Shown one piece after another: positions 33,185-41,807 of a DNA stretch of 64,000 nucleotides (position 1 is its first letter; each line of letters starts with the position of its first letter). The notes beneath the pieces were generated by a model. That model saw nothing but the letters and a program-made list of their open reading frames with translations. It was not told the origin of the DNA and ran no database searches. The stretch comes from Pleurocapsa sp. PCC 7319 (GTDB lineage: Bacteria > Cyanobacteriota > Cyanobacteriia > Cyanobacteriales > Xenococcaceae). The position numbers and the translations under genes are program-made. The stretch spans positions 3,879,322 to 3,943,321 of the forward strand of contig NZ_KB235922.1 in assembly GCF_000332195.1 (NCBI RefSeq), given 5' to 3'.

Positions 33185-34444
33185 TCAACCTTCAGGTTTA
33201 ACAATGGAAATATAAGGGTGGCTAAGATATTTGCTAGCCACTTCCTGAGCCATAGCTGGAGTGATTGGGGGAATAGCCGCTTGGAAAGTTTGATCGAATT
33301 CAACTCCTAAACCTAAAGTTTCGTACCAGCCAAAGGTTTGAGCAATTTCACCATTAGTTTGTTTGCCGAGTGCATATTGTCCCAAGAGTTTGTTTTTGGC
33401 TCCCTGTAATTCTTCTTCTGTAAGAGTTTCCTTGGTTATGCGCTCCACCTCAGTACTCAAACCCTCAATGGCTATGTCGGTGTTGGCGGGAGCTGTTCCC
33501 ATATAGGTAATAAAGGGGGCAGTTTCTAAACGAGTGGGAAAAAAAGCCGAAACATCATAAGCTAGTCCCCTTTTTTCCCGCAGTTCAACAAATAAACGAC
33601 TAGACAGTCCGTTACCCAGGTAAGTACTGAGGAGCTTCAAAATGGGATAGTCATCGTTTTTAACATCAGTTCCCAAATAACCTAACATGACGATTGATTG
33701 CTGTGTATCTTGAATAATTTCTGCTTGAGAAGGATTTACAGTCGGTATCGTCAGATGAGAATGAGGACAGGGTTGATCGGGATTTTCCCAGTCACCAAAA
33801 ACTTCTGAAATTAGATTTACACCTTGTTCTTTTGTAATACGCCCAGACAAGCTAATGATGAGGTTATCGGGTCGAAAATAGGTTTGATGAAACTGCTGTA
33901 GATCTTGACGTGTTAAGTTCTCAACAGAGGTTTCTGTACCCAAAACAGATATCCCGTAAGGATGCTGAGGATACATTTGTTGGCGCAGTTGATTAAAAGC
34001 CACATTAAAGGGCTGCTCTTTTTGGGAGCGAATTCCCTGAAGAGTAAGTTTGCGTTCTAATTCTACTTCTGATTCGGGAAAAACAGGCGATCGCATGATC
34101 TCTCCCAATAGCTTTAACATCTCAGGAAAATCTGGCGATACAGTTTTTAAACTGAGGGAAAAATAATCAGTAGAGGCATCTGCTCCCAATCCAGCACCGA
34201 TAGATTCTATTTGTTCGGCAATGTCTAAAGCAGATAAATGTTCTGTCCCCTTAGTGATTACGGCTGAGACTAAATGTGCCACTCCAGACTGCTCTGGTTT
34301 TTCGGCAATAGTACCAGCATTTTTGAGAAAGAAGCGACCTGAAATGATATCTGCTGCTTGATTTTCGACGACTATTAAAGTGATGCCATTCTCAAGAACT
34401 ACGCGATGCAAGTTAGGAATAGTTATAGTGGAATTGGGAGACAT
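33185..34444 (-). CDS. M16 family peptidase homologue lacking the zinc-binding motif
   Basis: 419 residues with the two-domain M16 (insulinase/processing-peptidase) layout. The place of the inverted zinc motif HxxEH reads GVAHLVSAVITKGTEH (residues about 44-59), so both the catalytic Glu and the second His are replaced (S and A). The second domain has the usual RGLAYDVSAFF and NKLLGQYALGK features. Such inactive subunits normally form a heterodimer with an active M16 partner, often encoded next door; no partner is in the window. It is probably a substrate-binding subunit. Confidence 0.87.
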   Translation of the reverse strand: MSPNSTITIPNLHRVVLENGITLIVVENQAADIISGRFFLKNAGTIAEKPEQSGVAHLVSAVITKGTEHLSALDIAEQIESIGAGLGADASTDYFSLSLKTVSPDFPEMLKLLGEIMRSPVFPESEVELERKLTLQGIRSQKEQPFNVAFNQLRQQMYPQHPYGISVLGTETSVENLTRQDLQQFHQTYFRPDNLIISLSGRITKEQGVNLISEVFGDWENPDQPCPHSHLTIPTVNPSQAEIIQDTQQSIVMLGYLGTDVKNDDYPILKLLSTYLGNGLSSRLFVELREKRGLAYDVSAFFPTRLETAPFITYMGTAPANTDIAIEGLSTEVERITKETLTEEELQGAKNKLLGQYALGKQTNGEIAQTFGWYETLGLGVEFDQTFQAAIPPITPAMAQEVASKYLSHPYISIVKPEG

Positions 34445-34630
34445 TAGATGGTTAATTTAGAGAATTAATTTATTATTAGCCGACTTAACTGCCTGTATAT
34501 ATCTAAACAGTTTTCCTGTGAGTACGCCGACCAATTTGTTAAAAAAGCATAAATATATTATTTGACATAATTTGATAATTTTTGAATTTTTATATTCCAT
34601 CATTAAAACTTTAAAAATTCGACTTCTAAA

Positions 34631-36448
34631 ATGGCTTCTTTTCGCGATATCGTCGGTTATTTCAGTAATTATAAAGCGATCGCAATTTTTAGTATTGCTG
34701 CTTCGAGTTTATTTGAGATCATCGATCTGGTTGTTCCCTATACCATTGGGCAAATCTTGAATGTGTTGTCGAATCAACCGCTGGATCGACCTTTGGAAAA
34801 TTTAATTGTCGTAGTACAGAAAGTAGGAAACTTCCCTGAGGGTCAATGGTTATCTTTAGGAGTACTGCTGGGAATAATTTTTTTAGTTACGGTAGTGCGA
34901 TCGCCAATTCAGCCTTGGATTGGTAATTGGCATCACTGGGCAATTTCTCTCAAGGCAAGAAGAGATCATTTTACTAAAGTACTCGCCAAAATCCTGACTT
35001 TACCTCTAGGTTTTTACGATGAAAATAACCCGGGGCGGATTGCCGGGAGAATTGCGCGGGGAATCGAAAATCATACCTGGACTTATCCTGAAATTGCCGG
35101 GCAGTTAATACCTAAACTGGCAAGAATCCTAGGCATTTTTGTGATGATCTTAGTGGTAGCCCCAGGAATAGCGATCGCTTTTTTAGTATCTTTTGTGTTA
35201 ATTCTGACTTACAGTTTTAAACATCTGCGAATCCTGATTCTTAAAGAAGAATTATTGGAAAAACACGAGGAGAATACCGAAAGCCGTACCTCAGAAATTA
35301 TTACCAATATCAAAACCGTTAAGTCTTTTGCCACCGAAGCTCAAGAATATCAGAGACAGCAACGACGATTTGAAAGGGAATTTAAATATCTTACCTATCG
35401 TATCCACAAGGGTTATGTTAATTTACATACTTGGTCTCGCACAGTGATCCAAACTTGTGTGTTTCTAATTTTACTTTTTACCCTGATCTCTACTATTAGA
35501 GGGGATATTACTTTAGGACATTTTGTCACTACTCTCACAGTTTCTAGTATGGCTTATGCTGAACTAGAACCGATTAATGAACTAGCCGAAGTCTTTGCCC
35601 GTCGCTATGCTTCCATGAGAAGATTTCATGACTTTATACAGCTTGAGTCTGGGGTAGATGCTGCCAGTCTAGAAATGGAAGGCGTACAAGATAATCCTTA
35701 TAAATTTACAGGTAAGTTAGAGTTTAATCATCTTAGTTTTGGCTACCATAGCGACCGCTTGATTCTGCAAAATATCAATTTACTAGTTAAACCGTATCAA
35801 ACAGTTGCCTTAGTAGGTCGTTCTGGTTCGGGAAAATCGACTCTGGTTAAGCTATTATTCCGCTATTTTGAACCCAATCAAGGGTCAATTAAAATTGACG
35901 GAGAAAATATTCGTAACTTAGATGTTGCCCGCTATCGTCGTCGACTGGCGATCGTGCATCAGGATGTTGATATCTTTAACGGCACTGTCTGGGACAATCT
36001 CACCTACGGTAATCCTCAAGTAGACCGAGAAAAAGTCAAACAAGCCTGCCAAGTAGCCAGAGTAGATCAATTTATTCATGAATTACCCCAAGGTTACTCT
36101 ACTGTAGTTGGCGAGAGGGGAGTGAGGCTTTCTGGAGGACAAAAACAGCGTTTAGGTATTGCACGAGCCTTAGTTGTTGAACCTGATATCTTGATATTTG
36201 ATGAAGCTACATCTAGCTTAGATTATGAGTCTGAGCGTTCGATCCAACTGGCAATGAAATCTATTTTAGGTACTCGTACTACCTTAATTATTGCCCATCG
36301 CCTGAGTACGATCCGCGAAGCCGACCAAATTATAGTTTTAGATTCAGGAAGAATTATTGAAGTTGGCAGTCACGCAGAATTATTAAATCAGGGTGGTATT
36401 TATCATCGTCTTCATTCTTTACAGGAAACAGGGGAAATTTTGAATTAA
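34631..36448 (+). CDS. ABC transporter, fused permease and ATPase (exporter type)
   Basis: A 605-residue half-transporter that would work as a dimer. Six membrane helices lie in residues about 12-330. The ATPase domain has Walker A GRSGSGKST near residue 396, the signature RLSGGQKQR near 500, Walker B DILIFDEATSSLD and the switch His in IIAHRLSTI. The permease sequence resembles lipid or peptide exporters of the MsbA/MDR type, but the substrate is not predictable. It is divergent from the M16 gene and followed by an orphan antitoxin. Confidence 0.9.
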   Translation: MASFRDIVGYFSNYKAIAIFSIAASSLFEIIDLVVPYTIGQILNVLSNQPLDRPLENLIVVVQKVGNFPEGQWLSLGVLLGIIFLVTVVRSPIQPWIGNWHHWAISLKARRDHFTKVLAKILTLPLGFYDENNPGRIAGRIARGIENHTWTYPEIAGQLIPKLARILGIFVMILVVAPGIAIAFLVSFVLILTYSFKHLRILILKEELLEKHEENTESRTSEIITNIKTVKSFATEAQEYQRQQRRFEREFKYLTYRIHKGYVNLHTWSRTVIQTCVFLILLFTLISTIRGDITLGHFVTTLTVSSMAYAELEPINELAEVFARRYASMRRFHDFIQLESGVDAASLEMEGVQDNPYKFTGKLEFNHLSFGYHSDRLILQNINLLVKPYQTVALVGRSGSGKSTLVKLLFRYFEPNQGSIKIDGENIRNLDVARYRRRLAIVHQDVDIFNGTVWDNLTYGNPQVDREKVKQACQVARVDQFIHELPQGYSTVVGERGVRLSGGQKQRLGIARALVVEPDILIFDEATSSLDYESERSIQLAMKSILGTRTTLIIAHRLSTIREADQIIVLDSGRIIEVGSHAELLNQGGIYHRLHSLQETGEILN

Positions 36449-36524
36449 TTACTAATGTATTATTTTTGCAGAAAGTGTAATATTTTAAATTAGCTAAGTT
36501 AAACTTAGCCAATTATTTAAAAGT

Positions 36525-36770
36525 ATGAAAATATCTAATATTCACGAAGCAAAAACTCAACTATCGAAATTAATTGAATCAGCATTAGCAGGAGAAGAAA
36601 TTGTCATTGCCAAGGCGGGAAAACCTCTAGTCAAACTAATTCCCTATCAAGAAAATCAAAAGCCTAGAATACCTGGAGGTTGGGAAGGAAAATTAACCAT
36701 CAGTGATAATTTTGACGATGAGATTCCAGCCAATGTTTTGGCAAAGTTTATGGGAAAAGAGAATTGCTAA
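36525..36770 (+). CDS. Phd/YefM-type antitoxin, no toxin gene adjacent
   Basis: An 81-residue antitoxin. The N-terminal fold is typical: MKISNIHEAKTQLSKLIESA, then GEEIVIAKAGKPLVKLIPY, which dimerises and binds DNA. The C-terminal part (DDEIPANVLAKFMG) is the usual toxin-binding helix. Normally a PIN toxin gene overlaps the stop. Here the next 40 bases lead straight into the end of the convergent RTX gene, so the toxin has been lost or never existed. It may still act as a repressor or as a spare antitoxin. Confidence 0.87.
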   Translation: MKISNIHEAKTQLSKLIESALAGEEIVIAKAGKPLVKLIPYQENQKPRIPGGWEGKLTISDNFDDEIPANVLAKFMGKENC

Positions 36771-36813
36771 CAGGCAACAGAAAAGATCCTGAGTTCATCC
36801 CGAAAAGCCATAT

Positions 36814-37497
36814 TTAGACAATTGAATCCTGAAAATAGCTAGCTTCGAGATTTAGATTTGTAATATCACCCTGGATAATTGCAATTAATTCTTCTGATTG
36901 ATAAATACCGATCCCTTCGGGCAAACCAATAGGAGATGTACCTAAATTGTAGTCGCTTCTAGAACCATTAAGATGAATCAAGTCTTCGCTTTGGTTGAAA
37001 TCAGTAATCAGAGCATAATCATCATTACCCGCTCCATTGTAGTAATTGGTTCTGACAGGAATACCTTCAATGTTATTAAAATTGTTTGGATCGCCAAGTA
37101 CGAAGACATCTAACCCTTGTCCACCAGTAAGAGTATCTTGTCCATAGAGATTACCTTCACTTGAGCTGTTCGCAAAGAATCCTACCTCTCCCGTATTAGA
37201 GACTATATTCGCTCCTGCTCCAGAAAGAGTATCATTGCCCTCTCCTCCTAGAATCACATCATTACCAAGTCCGCCAACAATAATGTCGTTTCCTTGTAAT
37301 CCCTGAAAGTTATCATGACTAATCGTTAAACTATTGTCAACGATATTGTCATTTCCTTCGGTACCACTAAAATTTCCCTTGACTTCGAAAGCACTGCTGT
37401 CCTGGTTCTCGGTGACATGAAAATTTATACTTTCAGCAGAAAAAGTACTACTTTCAGTCTGAAAGTATAAATCGAAAACATCAGAAAATAAAGTCAT
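36814..37497 (-). CDS. Small RTX-type calcium-binding protein
   Basis: 227 residues from ATG 37497, with a strong GGAGGA ribosome-binding sequence about seven bases upstream; a TTG start further out would overlap that site. Residues about 40-110 contain RTX nonapeptides (LQGNDIIVGG, LGNDVILGG, EGNDTLSG). The C-terminal third, DTLTGGQGLDVFVLG then YALITDFNQSEDLIHLNG, is the common end module of cyanobacterial RTX proteins. This suggests type I secretion and calcium-dependent folding outside the cell. No secretion genes are adjacent, although an ABC exporter gene lies 366 bases beyond its stop. Confidence 0.85.
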   Translation of the reverse strand: MTLFSDVFDLYFQTESSTFSAESINFHVTENQDSSAFEVKGNFSGTEGNDNIVDNSLTISHDNFQGLQGNDIIVGGLGNDVILGGEGNDTLSGAGANIVSNTGEVGFFANSSSEGNLYGQDTLTGGQGLDVFVLGDPNNFNNIEGIPVRTNYYNGAGNDDYALITDFNQSEDLIHLNGSRSDYNLGTSPIGLPEGIGIYQSEELIAIIQGDITNLNLEASYFQDSIV

Positions 37498-38076
37498 ATG
37501 GTTCCTCCTCAATTAAGAAAAAAAATGGATTGTGTTTGCTAGCCTTTCGGTTTCAAAATATTTACAGTGGCTTGTCAAATCTATTGATTTACTAATTTCT
37601 TTAGTAGATTTGAAGCTAGCTAAGTCACTATTAGCTCGGATTTCTGAGCTATTTGGAATTATCTTTAGAGCACTAATTCAGTTCAAACTTATTGGTTAGT
37701 ATTATGGAGTTAGCTCGTATTCAGTAACAGGGGAAAAATTCAGGTATAGTTCAGGTGTTTTTTCAGGTATTTTGACAAATTTTGAATTATGAGAGTCTAA
37801 GGAACTCGAGCGTCCAAGGAGTTGCCTTGGTTATGTCTGAGAGCAACAATTTGTTTATTTCTTAAGAGCTCGGATTGCGGAGTTATGATTTTTATAATAT
37901 TAGATGTAGCAATCTTTAAAATATTCAATAAAACTAATTCCCTGCAAAGCTTTTGGCTGCTAGCTATTAGATATTAGTAAATAAATCTAAAATCTAGCTC
38001 AATTGTTGATAGTTTAATTACAGAAATTATTTACTATGAAGGAAGTTATTCAGGATAGGGTGAGAAAATCTCTGCT
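37498..38076. other. Spacer of about 580 bases, promoter region
   Basis: No gene, RNA or clear repeat seen. It separates two divergent genes (the RTX gene on minus, the pRiA4b-domain gene on plus). There is no HIP1 site and the frames are all broken. Confidence 0.4.
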
Positions 38077-40080
38077 ATGGTCATTAATCTTCATTGTCTA
38101 GATCAAATTCAAGACTACGATCAGGCGATCGCAGCTTTAGAAGGATTTGTCGAAGAGTTGGTGTTAGAATTTGTCGAATCTCCTGAAGGCAAAAGCTATT
38201 TAAAAGCACATCCTGAAATGGAAGAATATGTAGGTAGTTGGATCGATAATCTGCTCTATTTTGGTTATGCTTATGAATCGGTAACTTTGCCTCAAATGAC
38301 GAAAGATAGTATTGAGGTAATTGTCACTCAAATATTTCCCAACAAGATTTCATTGCTCGATCCCGAAGAAGCTAACTCGACAATCCCTGAGTTAATGGCA
38401 TTTTGGCAGTTTCTTAAGCGTGAATATAAACACCCCCATGCTCACAAAATTATCAAATTCTTAAAACAAGTTCAACCTAAGTTTAAGGACATCATGAATG
38501 ATCCGCAAAACTTCGGTATTGCCAAATCCTTCATGATGGCAGGGATAGCACAGGGTTTTGATATGACTACTGAGGAAGGATTGCTAGAATTTCAACAACA
38601 GCATAACCAAAAGCTCCGTTCATCTGACCCTGACTCTTTATCACTGAATTTAGGTGGTTTGTTAAGTGGTTTAGATTTAGTTCAGGACTTGGGACTGCCT
38701 GCTGAATCCCTTCAGGCAGAATTGAGCAGTCTACTTAACGAATTTGCGGCAGAGATGACAGGAGAAGAACTATCAAAATCTCCCATAGAAGTTCCTTCAG
38801 TTTCTTCAATTGAAGATTTTCGCCGTCAGTTTCAAGCGGAAATGGGACAAAAACTGGTGGAGAAACTGCCCGAATTATCAGCCGAGGCGATCGCTATTCT
38901 TAAGCAACAACAGATTAGCAAAACTGCTCCAGGAACAATATTACAAGACTTTCAAGCTCTACTAGATTTTATCGGAGACAAAGGCATCGCCGTCAGTGGT
39001 AAGCGACACCTAATACCGATGAAGTCTTTAGCTAAATTCAATCAACAACTTTCGGAACCGATCCAAACCGATCTCCAACGTCCCCAACAAAAGTCTTATC
39101 CCTCAATTAATGGGTTGTATCTGCTCTTGAGAGCTTCAGGATTAGGACAAATTACCCAAAAAGGGAAAAAAATGGTGTTAACGCTTAATGAACAGCTACT
39201 GACTAACTGGAATCAACTTAATTTTACAGAGCGTTATTTTAATTTACTTGAAGCATGGCTAATTATAGCCAACGAAGAAATGTTGGGAGAGCGGAGAACT
39301 CCATTAAATGAGGGGACTAAATGTCTTCAATATTGGTCAGAAATTCCACCCCAGGGTCAAAAAATCAAAAATTATGAAAGCCAGCAAAATTTGAGATACT
39401 ATCCAGAATTTCATAATCTAGCTCTGATGAAACTCTTTGGTCTGGTTGAGGCTGATTATGGCAAACCTCAATCTGGCAAAGGTTGGCGGGTTAAGAGTGT
39501 CAAAAAAACATCCTGGGGCGAAGCGTTGATGCAGTCGGCATTTCGAGGTTTTGTTACTCAAGAAATAATATGGGGTGAAGAGGAAGATACTACTGCAATC
39601 AAATTTGGTAAACTTCAACCAGCCTTACAACCCTATTTTCCTGAGTGGCAAAATGTTTTAGAAATTCCTGAAATTGAATCTGAGGTTGGAGTTTATATCT
39701 TTAAAGTAACTTTGGGTAAAGTTTGGCGACGTATAGCTATTTCCAGTCAAATGACTCTCTGGGATTTAAGTAGGCTGATCTTAAACGCAGTTGATTTTGA
39801 TGACGATCATTTGGATATGTTTCGCTATAAAAATCAGTTTGGTCGAACTATCGAGATTTCCCACCCCTACGCCGATGGCTCACTATTTACCGATAAAGTG
39901 AAGATTGGTGACTTGCCTTTGGTAGCAGGAGCATTAATGGAATATATCTTTGATTTTGGTGATTGGTGGGAATTTCAGTTACAGCTAGAAGAGATTAAGA
40001 CAGATGATTTACGTCCTGACTATGGCGAAATTATTGCCAGTAAGGGCAAAGCCCCACAACAATATCCCGATTGGGAGTAA
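38077..40080 (+). CDS. pRiA4b ORF-3-like domain protein
   Basis: A 667-residue protein. The last 150 residues hold a pRiA4b ORF-3-like domain: YIFKVTLGKVWRRIAISSQMT, then DFDDDHLDMFRYKNQFGRTIEISHP, and YIFDFGDWWEFQLQLEEI near the end. This domain was named from a plasmid and transposon passenger protein, and its biochemistry is not settled. The first 500 residues are helical, soluble and unfamiliar to me, with no transmembrane span. It has no operon partner. It may belong to an accessory system, but nothing in the context proves this. Confidence 0.8.
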   Translation: MVINLHCLDQIQDYDQAIAALEGFVEELVLEFVESPEGKSYLKAHPEMEEYVGSWIDNLLYFGYAYESVTLPQMTKDSIEVIVTQIFPNKISLLDPEEANSTIPELMAFWQFLKREYKHPHAHKIIKFLKQVQPKFKDIMNDPQNFGIAKSFMMAGIAQGFDMTTEEGLLEFQQQHNQKLRSSDPDSLSLNLGGLLSGLDLVQDLGLPAESLQAELSSLLNEFAAEMTGEELSKSPIEVPSVSSIEDFRRQFQAEMGQKLVEKLPELSAEAIAILKQQQISKTAPGTILQDFQALLDFIGDKGIAVSGKRHLIPMKSLAKFNQQLSEPIQTDLQRPQQKSYPSINGLYLLLRASGLGQITQKGKKMVLTLNEQLLTNWNQLNFTERYFNLLEAWLIIANEEMLGERRTPLNEGTKCLQYWSEIPPQGQKIKNYESQQNLRYYPEFHNLALMKLFGLVEADYGKPQSGKGWRVKSVKKTSWGEALMQSAFRGFVTQEIIWGEEEDTTAIKFGKLQPALQPYFPEWQNVLEIPEIESEVGVYIFKVTLGKVWRRIAISSQMTLWDLSRLILNAVDFDDDHLDMFRYKNQFGRTIEISHPYADGSLFTDKVKIGDLPLVAGALMEYIFDFGDWWEFQLQLEEIKTDDLRPDYGEIIASKGKAPQQYPDWE

Positions 40081-40086
40081 CTATTA

Positions 40087-40131
40087 AAGGGAACAGGGAA
40101 CAGGGAACAGGGAACAGGAAACAGGGAACAG
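40087..40131. repeat. Heptamer tandem array (GGGAACA)n
   Basis: About six copies of GGGAACA, one altered to GGAAACA. It lies in the spacer between convergent genes. Confidence 0.88.
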
Positions 40132-40159
40132 CCTCGGTGAATCAATTAGCAGCTCACTA

Positions 40160-41704
40160 TCAACTACTGGGAATAATAGTGCGATCGCCACATTCTGCTG
40201 TATTGAGGGAGGCTTTCACTGAATAAGAATAGTCTAATTCGGGATGAAAGTAAGCACTATAAAGAAAAGTATTTTGCATGGGGACAAAGGGAACTCTTTG
40301 TTCGTTAGATATGCCATGTTTACTCTTGAGACAAATCTGAGAGTTAGGGGTGATTTGACTTAATAGTTCTGGTCTCACTGTATCCTTTAGCTGTTGTTCT
40401 AAACTAATCCCTACTGGTTTGCCATAGAATCTACCAGCTTTATGTTGGACAAATAGTTGGAAGATTAAATAGATTACCCCCACGTATTTTGGTTGTAACC
40501 AACGCCATCGTCGCCAAGCAATTTGACTTCGGGAGAGCAAATATAAGTTCAGAGATACCAAGCAAATCATCCAGAACATAAAATATCTCAGTTCATGAGA
40601 TTGCGGAAAATTAGCTGGCACAATTGACATTAATAACACTGTAATCAAGGCGGTGCGGGCATCAATTAATTTTTTTGCTGATGCTAATTGCCGATTTTGC
40701 TTTAATTCATGAATAAACAAACCAACCAAAAGTAGCAGGTTGCAAACAACATAAGTTCCAAAAAAACCGCCTCCTCGATCCATATATTTTTCGATTCCTG
40801 CATTCCATTGATCAGTTGACCACCAGGGCGGAGTAGTGATTTCCAGGACTGAATCGAGCCATTTTTGGGGTCGATTTCCTTCTTGGTAGGTTTTAGGATT
40901 TTCTTCGTGGTTCAAGACAATCCCTGCTACCTCAATTTTGATCGGGTAAAACGGATTCCCATGTAAGGCTATATTTTTGACTGGGGTAGCAAAGATTAAC
41001 AGCGAAGCGACTAGAGCAATCGGGACAATTTTTCCTAGTTTGGGTAAACTATTTGAGGGCTGATTCCAATAAAGCCAGAGTAATCTAATTGCGATCGCCA
41101 CACCAACTAGGAAAGTTAAAGGTTGTAGTTGAGGCTTAGTATTGGCTGCCACTGCTGCCCCCAAAAACATGACGAACCAAGCTTTTGGGTTTGGGAATTG
41201 TTGATCCCTAAACAAGAGATAGGTCATCATCATCAGCACCGACATACCCAGGTTACCTGGCAAATCGACAAAGCAAGTAGCTGCATGGGTAAAGACAGCG
41301 GGAATTGCCAGCAAAGCAATGGCGGATAGATACAGGGGAACTTGGAAATAAGTTTTGAGAAACACCAAGTAAATTATCAAACTACAAAAACCGACTAAGT
41401 TAGCGGACTGGACTCTTCCCGTGATGAACCAGAATAAGCCTTCTAGCCATTGAATTAGGAGCGGAAAACCCTCAAATCGATGTTGAATAACTAATTGAGG
41501 CGTAAATTCTTCTATAGGAACAATGCCCCACATTCTGGCAGCAAATGGCAGATGATACCACCAAGTATCGTAATTAGTGTCAATATCAATAATTGCCTTG
41601 AGAAAAACCAAGAACATAATCAGAAAAGCGATCGCCTGCAAAACAGCTTCTAATCCTGGTTTGATTTTTAACGATTGCCAAAATTTATTATTAGTAGTGG
41701 TCAT
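40160..41704 (-). CDS. Multi-pass membrane protein, GT-C-like family, paralogue 3
   Basis: 514 residues with about ten hydrophobic segments. It shares a strict motif set with the two genes upstream: DTWWYHLPFAARMWGI at residues about 45-60, HRFEGFPLL, FVDLPGNLGMS, KPQLQPL, TPVKN with GNPFYPIKIEVAGIVLNH, YMDRGGGFFGTYVV, NFPQSHELRYFMFWM and SYFHPELDYSYSVK. The acidic residues in the first large loop (DIDTNYDTWWYHLP) recall GT-C membrane glycosyltransferases that use lipid-linked sugars, but I cannot name the family. It is last in the minus-strand glycan cluster. Confidence 0.75.
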   Translation of the reverse strand: MTTTNNKFWQSLKIKPGLEAVLQAIAFLIMFLVFLKAIIDIDTNYDTWWYHLPFAARMWGIVPIEEFTPQLVIQHRFEGFPLLIQWLEGLFWFITGRVQSANLVGFCSLIIYLVFLKTYFQVPLYLSAIALLAIPAVFTHAATCFVDLPGNLGMSVLMMMTYLLFRDQQFPNPKAWFVMFLGAAVAANTKPQLQPLTFLVGVAIAIRLLWLYWNQPSNSLPKLGKIVPIALVASLLIFATPVKNIALHGNPFYPIKIEVAGIVLNHEENPKTYQEGNRPQKWLDSVLEITTPPWWSTDQWNAGIEKYMDRGGGFFGTYVVCNLLLLVGLFIHELKQNRQLASAKKLIDARTALITVLLMSIVPANFPQSHELRYFMFWMICLVSLNLYLLSRSQIAWRRWRWLQPKYVGVIYLIFQLFVQHKAGRFYGKPVGISLEQQLKDTVRPELLSQITPNSQICLKSKHGISNEQRVPFVPMQNTFLYSAYFHPELDYSYSVKASLNTAECGDRTIIPSS

Positions 41705-41807
41705 AAAAATTATGAGGCCTGAATAAAAGTACTTTTAAATTTATTTATTTATTTTTTATTGATAAACTACTGCCAGGCTACTCAATAGTAAAATCAGTTA
41801 TGGGTTG

